Shown here piece after piece: positions 10,220 to 18,533 of a stretch of 64,000 bases of DNA; position 1 is the stretch's first letter, and each line of letters opens with the position of its first letter. A model generated the notes under the pieces. That model did no database searches, was not told the DNA's origin, and worked only from the letters and a program-made list of their open reading frames with translations. The translations under genes and the position numbers were made by a program. The stretch covers positions 140,779-204,778 of the forward strand of contig NZ_QNRO01000006.1 of assembly GCF_003315345.1 (NCBI RefSeq). The letters run 5' to 3'. The DNA comes from Marinobacter pelagius. Its GTDB lineage: Bacteria; Pseudomonadota; Gammaproteobacteria; Pseudomonadales; Oleiphilaceae.

Positions 10220-11338
10220 TTAACCGGTTCGTTTCGGCCCGACAATCACCGCTGCCTGCAACGGCTGGTTGCGGCCGTAGCTGGACATCCGGGTGAAGAC
10301 CCGTTTGTCCACCGGCAGGTACTGTTTGTCTGCCACGGTCTCTCCCGCCTGTACGTCGATTTCCGGATCGTGCAGGTAAACGAACTCCTCGTCGATGGCA
10401 CAAACGGTGACCCAGTGCGGCACCCGGCTGCGGTTCAGTTGCCAGGTGCTGATCAGGATGACCGGAATGCGTCCCTCGTGCAGGGCGCTCTCCATGCTCT
10501 CGAGGGTCAGCGGGTCATGGTGAAGCTGGATGCCGGTGGCGCCGATATCGTGGAGGAAACCTTCATGCACCAGTTCCAGCACTCTTTTTTTGTCTTCATT
10601 GCGCACCGTGTCCTTGAACAGGGCGCCTTCCTGGCTGATCCAGGCACTGGCTTCCAAACCCCGGTTCCAGCAGGCCAGAGCGAGGCCGTGGGGGCCACAG
10701 CCGCCGTGGCCGGCGAGCATGAAAATAGTCGTGGCCTCGCGCCAGATCTTCAGCTCTTCCAGGGTGGTGACCGGCTGGTTCTCATCCAGCGCGGCCATGG
10801 CCATGATCAGGGCTGAAGGGCCACAGGTGAATTCGGTGGTCTGCGGGTAATAGGGAACCGGCAGAAACTCCCGGCTCGGCTCGTAGTAAAGGATCCTGCG
10901 CTCGAAGCGGAGCGCATCGCCGTGGTCTTCGTAGTAATCGCGGTAGGTACCGAACTGCCGGTAGCCCAGGCGCTTGTAGAGATTGATGGCGCCGGGATTA
11001 TCTTCCCGCACTTCCAGGCGCATGATGATGCGGTCGGCCTCGGCTGCTTCCTTTTCGGCCTCCCGGATCAGCATTTCACCAACACCCCGGCCCCGGGCCG
11101 CGGGAGCGACTGCAATGGAGTAGACCCGCGCCAGACGGGTGGCAGCGTTCATCAGCACCAGGCAATAGCCGACCAGCTCGCCGTCCTGTTCGGCCACAAT
11201 CAGCCGGTCCCGGGGCACTTCCAGAAAACGGCGGAAACTCCGCCGGGAAAGCCGGTCGTCGCTAAAACAGCGATGCTCCAGCTGCACCAGATTGTCCAAG
11301 TCGGAACTGACAGCTTGGCGAAGTGTTACATCAGGCAT
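10220..11338 (-). CDS. Fusion of GNAT N-acetyltransferase and peptidase C39-like domains
   Basis: This 372-residue protein has two domains. Residues 1-150 form a RimI-like GNAT acetyltransferase with the acetyl-CoA loop ARGRGVG at 81-87. Residues 160-370 form a papain-fold C39-type domain with all expected catalytic residues: Gln166, Cys172 (TTEFTCGPSA), His308 (VPHWV) and Asp324 (LHDPE). C39 domains usually cut Gly-Gly leaders of exported peptides, but here there is no ABC transporter. The gene is divergent from a RimK-type ATP-grasp ligase, so a joint role in making or modifying a peptide is inferred. It abuts the uvrB stop with no spare base. The true substrate is unknown. Confidence 0.9.
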   Translation of the reverse strand: MPDVTLRQAVSSDLDNLVQLEHRCFSDDRLSRRSFRRFLEVPRDRLIVAEQDGELVGYCLVLMNAATRLARVYSIAVAPAARGRGVGEMLIREAEKEAAEADRIIMRLEVREDNPGAINLYKRLGYRQFGTYRDYYEDHGDALRFERRILYYEPSREFLPVPYYPQTTEFTCGPSALIMAMAALDENQPVTTLEELKIWREATTIFMLAGHGGCGPHGLALACWNRGLEASAWISQEGALFKDTVRNEDKKRVLELVHEGFLHDIGATGIQLHHDPLTLESMESALHEGRIPVILISTWQLNRSRVPHWVTVCAIDEEFVYLHDPEIDVQAGETVADKQYLPVDKRVFTRMSSYGRNQPLQAAVIVGPKRTG

Positions 11339-11413
11339 GGTTTTGCTGGCCCTGAGCGGTGGGAAGGGCAGGCTCGCGGGCTTCCCTCTTGCGGCTATTA
11401 TGGTAGAGAGCGG

Positions 11414-11460
11414 CTTTTACGCAAGCCCCGCCGGCATGCGTAAAAGCACGCACGGCGGGG
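11414..11460. promoter_or_regulatory. Two overlapping, mutually exclusive inverted repeats in a divergent intergenic region
   Basis: A perfect 10-base inverted repeat CTTTTACGCA / TGCGTAAAAG occupies 11414-11423 and 11437-11446. Its right arm overlaps a second hairpin: CCCCGCCG at 11426-11433 plus TGCGT pair with ACGCA plus CGGCGGGG at 11448-11460. The right arm of the first cannot pair in both. It lies 76 bases before the RimK-type start and 75 bases before the GNAT-C39 start. It may be an operator or a leader switch. Confidence 0.6.
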
Positions 11461-11535
11461 TGATTGTGGAATATCGGGGCCGGGCGTATTGTTGCGCAAT
11501 CAAGGCGGCTGAACCTTCAGGGAGGAATGCCACAG

Positions 11536-13035
11536 ATGTCCCGTTTGCTCATTGTTGTTGATCGCGCCAAAGACTGGGCACCGTATTACCCCAGCGAAGA
11601 TGTGCTGACCTTTGACCAGTATCTGCAGTACTCCTCGTCATCCACCGGACGGGTGCGGGTCATCAACCTGTGCCAGAGCGCAAAATACCTGAGCAAGGGC
11701 TATTACTGTTCGCTATTGGCCGAAGCCCGCGGCCACCACGTGGTGCCTTCGGTGATGACCCTCAACGATCTCAGCCGCAAGGGCCTGTTCTCGCTGGAGT
11801 TGGAAGAACTCGACCCCAGCGTACTCAACTGGCTGGATGCCGCCGGTTGGGAAATTGAATCTGCGAGCGAGGAGAAGGACGCAACCGTTGAGGTCCGGAT
11901 CCGCACCTACTTTGGCCAGGCCGAGCACCAGGATCTGAAGCCGGTTGCCCGGGCACTGTTCGAGAGCTTTCCGTGTCCCATCCTGGAAGTCGTCTTCAAA
12001 CGCCGCAAGAATTGGCAGATCGCCTCCATGCGGCCTGCGGCGCCGGCGGACCTTTCCGAGCAGGAGCAGGATCTTTTTGCGGCCGCGCTGGACCGTTTCA
12101 GTACCATGGTCTGGCGCAAGCCACGGACCCGCCGCCGCTATCGCTTCGATCTGGCGATGCTGGTGAATCCGGAGGAGGAGATGCCGCCGAGCGATGAAGC
12201 AGCCCTCAAGCGCTTCGAGAAAGCGGGCCGGAAACTGGGAATCAATGTGGAACGGATCACCCGGCGGGACTACATGCGGCTGCCGGAATACGATGGCCTG
12301 TTCATCCGCGAGACCACGGCCATTGACCACCACACCTACCGTTTTGCCCGCAAGGCCGAAGCCGAGGGCATGGTGGTCATTGATGATCCGGTCTCCATCC
12401 TGCGCTGCACCAACAAGGTATTCCTGGCGGACCTGCTGCGAAATAACAAGGTGCCGACACCGAAAACCCTGATCCTGTCCCGGGACCAGAAAGATGCGGT
12501 GGAGTATGTGGTCAGTACGCTGGGCTTCCCGGTGGTCATCAAGATCCCGGACGGGGCATTCTCCCGTGGGGTGACCAAGGCCCGGGACGAGAAGGAGTTG
12601 CGGGCAGGGCTTCGGGAATTGTTCCGGCAGTCAGCCCTGGTGCTGGCCCAGGAATATCTGTACACGGACTACGACTGGCGGATCGGCGTGCTGGGTGGCC
12701 GCGCCATCTATGCCTGCAAGTACATGATGGTCAAGGGGCACTGGCAGATCTACCAGCATGGAGAGTCCAAGGTAGAGAGCGGTGATTTCGAGACGCTGCC
12801 CACCTATGAGGTGCCCAGGGCCGTGATCCAGGCCGCCTTGAACGCTACGCGCCTTATTGGTGATGGTCTGTACGGAGTCGACATCAAACAGTCCGGCAAC
12901 CGGGTGGCCATCATCGAGGTAAATGACAACCCCAGTGTCGATTCCGGCGTCGAGGACAAGTTCCTCGGTGGCGAACTCTATACACTGATCATGCAGGAAT
13001 TCCTGTCCCGCATGGAGGCCAAGAGGCGGGGCTGA
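11536..13035 (+). CDS. RimK-family ATP-grasp ligase with RimK-like N-terminal domain
   Basis: A 499-residue protein predicted to form amide bonds using ATP. Residues 1-170 match the N-terminal domain seen in one class of RimK-like ligases. Residues about 295-490 are the ATP-grasp core, with the FPVVIKIPDGAFSRGV nucleotide loop near 331-345 and the metal-binding EVNDNPS at 461-467. The ATG at 11536 follows AGGGAGG by ten bases; a nearer ATG at 11527 sits too close to that site. The gene is divergent from the GNAT/C39 fusion and convergent with the CDF gene. Ribosomal protein S6 glutamylation, the job of RimK itself, is unlikely because of the large extra N-terminal domain. Confidence 0.9.
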   Translation: MSRLLIVVDRAKDWAPYYPSEDVLTFDQYLQYSSSSTGRVRVINLCQSAKYLSKGYYCSLLAEARGHHVVPSVMTLNDLSRKGLFSLELEELDPSVLNWLDAAGWEIESASEEKDATVEVRIRTYFGQAEHQDLKPVARALFESFPCPILEVVFKRRKNWQIASMRPAAPADLSEQEQDLFAAALDRFSTMVWRKPRTRRRYRFDLAMLVNPEEEMPPSDEAALKRFEKAGRKLGINVERITRRDYMRLPEYDGLFIRETTAIDHHTYRFARKAEAEGMVVIDDPVSILRCTNKVFLADLLRNNKVPTPKTLILSRDQKDAVEYVVSTLGFPVVIKIPDGAFSRGVTKARDEKELRAGLRELFRQSALVLAQEYLYTDYDWRIGVLGGRAIYACKYMMVKGHWQIYQHGESKVESGDFETLPTYEVPRAVIQAALNATRLIGDGLYGVDIKQSGNRVAIIEVNDNPSVDSGVEDKFLGGELYTLIMQEFLSRMEAKRRG

Positions 13036-13051
13036 GCGGGCAGGTCGGCTG

Positions 13052-14212
13052 TTACGGCTCGCCCAGCCAGATCCTCACGCTGCCGAACCATGGGTAGTGC
13101 TCCAGAGCCTGGCGGACCTGCTCGTTGGTGATGTCGCCGGACTTGTCCGGGGCATCGAAGAAGAGTTCCAGGTGTACCTTGTTTTTAAGGTAGTGGAGTC
13201 GGAGCCTGCTGTGGGTCGGGAGTTCCCCCATGGTTTCATACAGCATCTGGCGAATTTCCTTTCGAGAAGGCAGGCGCTCTGAGGTCGGCGCTTGCTCCTC
13301 ATCGTTCTCTGCGTCGATATGGAAATTGATATCGCGGATGTTGTCGAGTTCCTGCCGCATGCCGGACACCACCTGCATGCCGATCTGGTGGCCCTCTGAA
13401 ACGCTGATATCCGGTCGCACTACCAGGTGAACATCCAGCAGGATGTCGTGCCCCATGCGGCGGCTGCGCAGTTCATGGACATTGCGCACGCCGTCCGTCT
13501 CGTGGGCGATGGCCTTCAGTTTTTGCGTATCCTCCTGGGAAAGCCCGGTGTCCACCAGTTCCTTAACGCTGTCCCAGGTGAATTTCCAGCCGATGTGGAT
13601 GATGATCAGCGCGATGACCACCGCAGCCAGCACATCCAGCCACTCCCAGCCCATCATGGCACCCACGGTGGAGAGCAGGACCACAACCGACGAGAAGGCA
13701 TCGGTGCGACTGTGCCAGGCGTTGGCAATGATCAGGTCCGACCGGATCGCCTGGCCTACCCGGCGGGTATAGTGATAAATCCACTCCTTGCCAGCAACGG
13801 AAAGTCCGGCTGCCACCAGGACTGGCCAGCCCGGCACGTCGCTGATTCCACCGGCAAAGAGCCGCAACAGGTTTTCCCACGCCAGGGCCGCGCCGACAGC
13901 GATAAGAATGCTGCCGAGCAGTAAAGTGCCGAAGGTTTCGATACGCTGGTGGCCGTAAGGGTGATTCTCGTCCGGTTCCTGCCGGGATACACGCATTACC
14001 GCCAGTACCACGAAGTCAGAAGCGACATCGGTAAAGGAGTGGATGCCGTCCACAAACAGGGCCTGGGAGTTGAAAAGTGTACCACCGATGACTTTTATGA
14101 CACCGAGGACGGCATCAAGAATCATTCCGATTATGGTGACCTTCGAGGCCGCCCTCATTTCCTTGTTCAGGGCATCCTGGGTACTGGACGTCGTGGAAAC
14201 GGGGTCTTGCAT
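13052..14212 (-). CDS. Cation diffusion facilitator family metal transporter
   Basis: A 386-residue CDF-type antiporter predicted to export divalent metals (Zn, Fe, Mn or Co) in exchange for protons. The N-terminal half has about six hydrophobic segments. The metal-site residues are seen in the segment FVDGIHSFTDVASDF and in AWHSRTDAFSS. The cytoplasmic C-terminal domain is followed by a longer than usual tail of about 90 residues (AENDEEQAPTSER onward) that may form a second ferredoxin-like unit. It reads toward the RimK-type gene, ending 16 bp from its stop, and shares a 408-bp divergent region with pyrD. Confidence 0.92.
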   Translation of the reverse strand: MQDPVSTTSSTQDALNKEMRAASKVTIIGMILDAVLGVIKVIGGTLFNSQALFVDGIHSFTDVASDFVVLAVMRVSRQEPDENHPYGHQRIETFGTLLLGSILIAVGAALAWENLLRLFAGGISDVPGWPVLVAAGLSVAGKEWIYHYTRRVGQAIRSDLIIANAWHSRTDAFSSVVVLLSTVGAMMGWEWLDVLAAVVIALIIIHIGWKFTWDSVKELVDTGLSQEDTQKLKAIAHETDGVRNVHELRSRRMGHDILLDVHLVVRPDISVSEGHQIGMQVVSGMRQELDNIRDINFHIDAENDEEQAPTSERLPSRKEIRQMLYETMGELPTHSRLRLHYLKNKVHLELFFDAPDKSGDITNEQVRQALEHYPWFGSVRIWLGEP

Positions 14213-14486
14213 TCGGAATGGCTCCGGCAGTTGAGTGTCCCGGAAAGTATAACGTTAAACCCCGCTCCTGTGGGGACGGGCGTTACACGCCTGATCGTGC
14301 CATTTATGCACATGGTTGCATTTTGGTGACGATGCAAAGAACCTTGACTATGTGTAGCCGCGGGAGCTTTGAGTATTATAAGTTATTGAAAAACATAACA
14401 AAATAAACTGGTTAAAAAATGATCAATTTGTAGGCTGGCGCAGTTATCAAGGGGTCTGAAAGTTTGCCCCGTGATTTTCAACAGGG

Positions 14487-14577
14487 TTATCCACAGATTC
14501 CGTGGAAAAGCTCACGAGATGTTAATGAGACAAGCAGTTACGAGCGATTGCTCAGGCAAGCGGGATGCTGTGGAAAA
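14487..14577. promoter_or_regulatory. DnaA-box-like sites upstream of pyrD
   Basis: The 408-bp gap between the CDF gene and pyrD holds a perfect DnaA 9-mer TTATCCACA at 14487-14495. A relaxed-consensus site (TTTTCCACA on the minus strand) lies at 14569-14577, and a near match at 14500-14508. No AT-rich unwinding region or dnaA/dnaN/gidA neighbour is present, so an origin is unlikely; DnaA control of pyrD is possible. Confidence 0.4.
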
Positions 14578-14620
14578 CTTCCGGTATACTCCCGCCCACT
14601 GACATTCAGGGAGTTATCTG

Positions 14621-15649
14621 ATGTACGGCGTTATCCGCAACCTGTTATTCCGTTTTCCACCCGAGCAAGCCCACAATTTGGCGCTGGGCAGTCTTGATGT
14701 TGCCCAAAAACTGGGCTTGTTGAGCGCTTTTTCGCCAAAAATAGATGCATTGCCGGTCAATGTTATGGGGCTGGACTTCCCCAATCCCGTGGGACTGGCG
14801 GCGGGCCTGGACAAGAATGCTGATCATCTGGACGCCCTCGGCGCCCTGGGCTTTGGATTCATCGAGGTGGGAACGGTCACACCGCGAGCGCAACCGGGTA
14901 ACCCCAGGCCCCGTATGTTTCGCCTCCCCGAGCACCAGGCGATCATCAACCGCATGGGTTTCAACAATGAGGGTCTGGAACACCTGCTCCACCGGGTGGA
15001 TCACAGGCATTACCGGGGCATTCTCGGGATCAATGTCGGCAAGAACAAGGACACTCCGAACGAGGAGTCGGAGTCAGACTATCGCAAGGGCATTGCGGCG
15101 GTATACTCCCGGGCCGATTACATCACGGTGAACGTGTCGTCGCCCAATACTCCGGGGCTTCGGGATCTGCAGTTCGGGGATTCGTTGAAAGGTCTGCTGG
15201 AGGCGATCAAGGACGAGCAGCGCCGGTGTGAACAAGAAACCGGAAAGTACGTTCCCATTGCGGTAAAGATTGCGCCGGACATGGACGACACCGGCATCCG
15301 GTTTGTGGCCAATGCGCTGCTGGACACTGGCCTTGACGGCGTTATCGCCACCAACACCACCATCAGCCGTGATGCCGTGGCCGGCCACCGTCACGCAGAT
15401 GAGGCGGGCGGCCTCAGTGGTGACCCGGTCCGTGAGGCCTCCCTGAGAGTTATCCAGGGGCTGTATGCAGAACTCGGGGAACGATTACCTATTATCGGCG
15501 TGGGTGGCATTACCGACGGCGAGAGTGCCGCAGAGAAGGTGAGGGCGGGTGCAAAACTGGTGCAGATCTACACGGGCTTCATCTACAAGGGGCCGGCGTT
15601 GATAAAAGAGGCGGTGGAGGCCATTCGGCGGGAAACGTCAGGAGGCTGA
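14621..15649 (+). CDS. pyrD: Dihydroorotate dehydrogenase (quinone)
   Basis: A 342-residue class 2 enzyme, membrane-associated, that oxidises dihydroorotate to orotate with FMN and quinone. The N-terminal amphipathic helices (MYGVIRNLLFRFPPEQAH) mark class 2. The VGLAAGLDKNADHLDALGALGFGF core, the NRMGFNN motif and the catalytic serine loop VNVSSPNTPGLR are present, as are the FMN phosphate loops GVGGI and IYTGFIYKGP. The order pyrD-rmf-rlmKL resembles the E. coli and Pseudomonas region. Possible DnaA sites lie upstream. Confidence 0.97.
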   Translation: MYGVIRNLLFRFPPEQAHNLALGSLDVAQKLGLLSAFSPKIDALPVNVMGLDFPNPVGLAAGLDKNADHLDALGALGFGFIEVGTVTPRAQPGNPRPRMFRLPEHQAIINRMGFNNEGLEHLLHRVDHRHYRGILGINVGKNKDTPNEESESDYRKGIAAVYSRADYITVNVSSPNTPGLRDLQFGDSLKGLLEAIKDEQRRCEQETGKYVPIAVKIAPDMDDTGIRFVANALLDTGLDGVIATNTTISRDAVAGHRHADEAGGLSGDPVREASLRVIQGLYAELGERLPIIGVGGITDGESAAEKVRAGAKLVQIYTGFIYKGPALIKEAVEAIRRETSGG

Positions 15650-15657
15650 AAAAAGAT

Positions 15658-15699
15658 GGGCCCGCTTAGCGGGCCCGTGCGGGGAATAAACCCCGTTGC
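15658..15699 (+). terminator. Tandem GC-rich hairpins after pyrD
   Basis: The first hairpin is an 8-bp perfect stem at 15658-15676 (GGGCCCGC TTA GCGGGCCC). A second short one (CGGGG..CCCCG) follows at about 15680-15695. Neither has a T-run, so this is a weak or factor-assisted terminator. Confidence 0.55.
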
Positions 15700-15810
15700 G
15701 CTTCTTCGCATGGTACGGGGCGGGAGGCCCCGTTTGGGTTGCTCTTGGTACTGCGTCAAATTGTGTAGAAAAAGATCAGATCAAGATTCGGGGTTGCTGG
15801 TGAATGTCCG

Positions 15811-16023
15811 TCACGCTGATGTGACATTGGCAAGTTTGTGAATACCGGAGACGCCGGTCATGCCCTCCCAGTTATCTGTGCGACCTTCGCGCCACCCGTT
15901 CAGCCATTCCTGTCGCACTTCCGGTTGTTCGATCGGGCAGCTGTCTTTCGGCTTTCCGGACACTCCGGCGAGATAACCCCTTTTATATGCACGGGCGTAC
16001 ATGTCTCTTTTCTGTCTTTTCAT
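15811..16023 (-). CDS. rmf: Ribosome modulation factor
   Basis: A 70-residue basic protein that dimerises 70S ribosomes into inactive 100S particles in stationary phase. The N-terminus MKRQKRDMYARAYKRGYLAG and the block WLNGWREGRTDNW match RMF closely. It runs about 15 residues longer than the 55-residue E. coli protein (tail MTGVSGIHKLANVTSA). The ATG at 16023 was chosen because GAGG lies just upstream and it gives the family N-terminus; an in-frame ATG four codons earlier is less fitting. It is a single gene facing pyrD, with its promoter in the 320-bp gap shared with rlmKL. Confidence 0.93.
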   Translation of the reverse strand: MKRQKRDMYARAYKRGYLAGVSGKPKDSCPIEQPEVRQEWLNGWREGRTDNWEGMTGVSGIHKLANVTSA

Positions 16024-16343
16024 GCCGTTCCTCACTAATGGATTAACAGAACAAGCGTGTACACATCTGCAGTGGTCGTGGCAATTCGGGTTTCCCTCCG
16101 GGACAACCCCCTATTGCCAGCTTTGACCAGAGCAGTCAGGATCCTGTTAACGGAGGCTTTTCAGACCTCCGGAACGACGCGTCAAGTACAAGGTAGAACG
16201 AACCTTGAGCGCGTGTACACTAATTATTTCATCTATGTGACCGTTTTCTTATATTTTTATGAACTAAAAATTACGCAGCAAAATTGGAATTACTGCGAAA
16301 AACGGAAACTTACCCGGATTGTTATTTTGCCCAGGAGCTCGCT
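16024..16343. promoter_or_regulatory. Divergent control region of rmf and rlmKL with two GCGTGTACAC repeats
   Basis: This 320-bp gap holds no gene. Two copies of GCGTGTACAC, containing the palindrome GTGTACAC, lie at 16055-16064 and 16211-16220. A GGAGG..CCTCC hairpin lies near 16152-16170, and an AT-rich stretch at 16220-16330 precedes rlmKL. The purpose of the repeats is unknown; binding by a regulator of rmf is a guess. Confidence 0.4.
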
Positions 16344-18518
16344 TTGTCTAAATGTGTCTTTTTCGTAACCTGCCCGAAAGGTGTTGAGTACCTGCTGGGG
16401 GATGAGCTTCGGACCTTCGGCCTGGAGACGGTTCGTAACGCGCCGGCCGGGGTGTGGGTTGAAGGGGAGCTGCAGGCGGGATACCGGGCCTGCCTGTGGT
16501 CGCGCCTGGCCAACCGCGTGATCCTCAACATCGCCGAGGTGGATGCGGGTAACGGGGACGCCATGTACGAAGGCGTGCTCGGTGTGGACTGGACACAGCA
16601 CATTCCTGAGAAGGGCTGCTTCCGGGTAACTTTCCTCGGCCAGAACCAGGCGATCCGCAACACCCAGTTCGGCGCCCAGCGGGTCAAGGACGGCATTGTC
16701 GATGGTTTCCGCGCCAAGGGTGCGGCTCGGCCGGCGGTGGATGCCAAGAATCCCGACGTGACGATTTCTGCCCGCCTCAATCGCAACCGGCTTTCCATTG
16801 GCGTGGATCTCAGCGGTCACAGCCTGCACATGCGCGGCTACCGTACCGACAAGGGCATAGCTCCGCTGAAGGAGAACCTGGCAGCAGCGCTGTTGATTCG
16901 GTCCGGCTGGCCGGAGATTGCCGGGCAGGGCGGTGATTTTGTGGACCCCATGTGCGGCTCCGGGACGCTGCTGATTGAAGCTGCGATGATGGCCCTGGAT
17001 ATCGCTCCCGGGCGTCGGCAGGAGCGATTCGGTTTCGAGAAGTGGCCGGGCCATCAGCCTGAGATTTGGCTTGCTCTCCGGCAGGAAGCGGAACGCCGGG
17101 CCCATGAGGGCAAGCAGGGCAGGCTCCCCAGATTTTCCGGATTTGACCAGGATTCCCGGGTTATCGCCACAGCCTGGAAGAACATCGAGCGTGCGGGCCT
17201 TGACGGTGTGGTGCATGTGGAAGCCCGGCCGGTGCAGGAATTCAGTCTGGAGGGGCAGTGGTCGGAGCGTGGCCTGGTGCTGACCAACCCTCCGTACGGC
17301 GAGCGACTGAGCGAACGCAAGGAACTGGCTGGATTGTATCAAGCTCTCGGTGATGCCATGAAACAGTCTGTCCCTGGCTGGCGCCTTGGGGTCTTCACCG
17401 GCGCGCCGGAGTTCGGCAAGTCCGTGGGGCTGCGCAGCTTCAAGCAGTACAAACTGTTCAATGGCAAGCTCCCGGCCCAGTTGCTGCTGTTCGAGGTGGC
17501 CGAGGAGAACGCCATGACTCCCAGGGAGCCGGACGTTCCCGGGGAGATCCGTCCGCGCATCGCCAACGAAGAGCGCGCGGCGATGCTGCGCAATCGCCTG
17601 AAAAAGAACATGAAAACCATCGGCCAGTGGGCCCGGAAACAGGGTATCGGTTGCTACCGGCTGTACGATGCCGATATGCCGGAATATGCCCTGGCGATCG
17701 ATATCTACGAGGGCCGGGTGCATGTGCAGGAGTATGCTGCACCCAAGTCTGTGGACGAGCGGGCCGCCCAGGAGAGGCTGGCCGAAGCCCTGGCGGTGAT
17801 TCCGGACGTGCTGGGAATCGAGCGCTCGGACCTGGTGTGCAAACAGCGCCAGCGTCAGGCCGGTACCCAGCAGTACGAGAAGCAGGCCGCCAGCGGCGAG
17901 TTCTTCACCGTACACGAACATGGCTGTCTGTTGCGGGTGAACCTCAAGGATTACCTCGACACCGGCCTGTTCCTCGATCATCGCCCGGTGCGGCACTGGA
18001 TCCAGCAGAACGCCCGGGGTAAACGCTTCCTCAACCTGTTCTGTTACACCGGCGCGGCTTCGGTGCATGCTTTGGTGGGGGGTGCCAGCCGCTCCCTGAG
18101 CCTGGATATGTCGAAGACCTACGTGAACTGGGCCCGGGAAAACCTGGCGCTCAACGATGCGGATCCGAAAAAACATATGGTGGAGCAGGCTGATTGCCTG
18201 GCGTGGCTGGCGGAGAAGCCGGCGGCGGACCAGCGCTTTGACCTGATCTTCATGGACCCGCCGACGTTCTCCAATTCCGCCCGCATGGCCGGGGTGCTGG
18301 ATATCCAGCGGGATCACGCCACGTTGATCCGCCAGGCGATGGCACGGCTGACCTCGGACGGCTTGTTGATCTTTTCCAACAACTTCCGCCGGTTCCGGCT
18401 TGATGAGGCGCTGAATGAGGAGTTTGCGGTGGAGGAAGTCTCACGCAGCACCCTGGATAAGGATTTCCAGCGTAATCCGAGGATTCACCGCTGCTGGCAT
18501 ATCCGGCACAAGGTCTGA
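16344..18518 (+). CDS. rlmL: 23S rRNA (guanine-2445-N2 / guanine-2069-N7) methyltransferase RlmKL
   Basis: A 724-residue fusion of two SAM methyltransferases that modify G2445 and G2069 of 23S rRNA. An N-terminal THUMP RNA-binding domain spans about residues 40-155. The RlmL half has DPMCGSGTLLIEA and the catalytic NPPYGER. The RlmK half has FLNLFCYTGAASVHA and the DPPTFSNS motif. The start is TTG at 16344: AGGAG lies seven bases upstream and the product begins (M)SKCVFFVTCPKGVEYLL, as in relatives, whereas the upstream ATG in the same frame adds 20 unmatched residues. The stop is 15 bp from the convergent outer membrane protein gene. Confidence 0.95.
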   Translation: MSKCVFFVTCPKGVEYLLGDELRTFGLETVRNAPAGVWVEGELQAGYRACLWSRLANRVILNIAEVDAGNGDAMYEGVLGVDWTQHIPEKGCFRVTFLGQNQAIRNTQFGAQRVKDGIVDGFRAKGAARPAVDAKNPDVTISARLNRNRLSIGVDLSGHSLHMRGYRTDKGIAPLKENLAAALLIRSGWPEIAGQGGDFVDPMCGSGTLLIEAAMMALDIAPGRRQERFGFEKWPGHQPEIWLALRQEAERRAHEGKQGRLPRFSGFDQDSRVIATAWKNIERAGLDGVVHVEARPVQEFSLEGQWSERGLVLTNPPYGERLSERKELAGLYQALGDAMKQSVPGWRLGVFTGAPEFGKSVGLRSFKQYKLFNGKLPAQLLLFEVAEENAMTPREPDVPGEIRPRIANEERAAMLRNRLKKNMKTIGQWARKQGIGCYRLYDADMPEYALAIDIYEGRVHVQEYAAPKSVDERAAQERLAEALAVIPDVLGIERSDLVCKQRQRQAGTQQYEKQAASGEFFTVHEHGCLLRVNLKDYLDTGLFLDHRPVRHWIQQNARGKRFLNLFCYTGAASVHALVGGASRSLSLDMSKTYVNWARENLALNDADPKKHMVEQADCLAWLAEKPAADQRFDLIFMDPPTFSNSARMAGVLDIQRDHATLIRQAMARLTSDGLLIFSNNFRRFRLDEALNEEFAVEEVSRSTLDKDFQRNPRIHRCWHIRHKV

Positions 18519-18533
18519 GAAACCGCCTGAGAA

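Noticed and set aside
14213..14620. Chromosomal origin of replication
   Set aside because: There are a few DnaA-like boxes but no AT-rich unwinding repeats and no dnaA, dnaN, gyrB or gidA neighbour.
16290..18317. 675-codon open frame antisense to rlmKL
   Set aside because: The reverse strand of a GC-rich gene stays open by chance. Its translation has no recognisable domain and lies fully within rlmKL.
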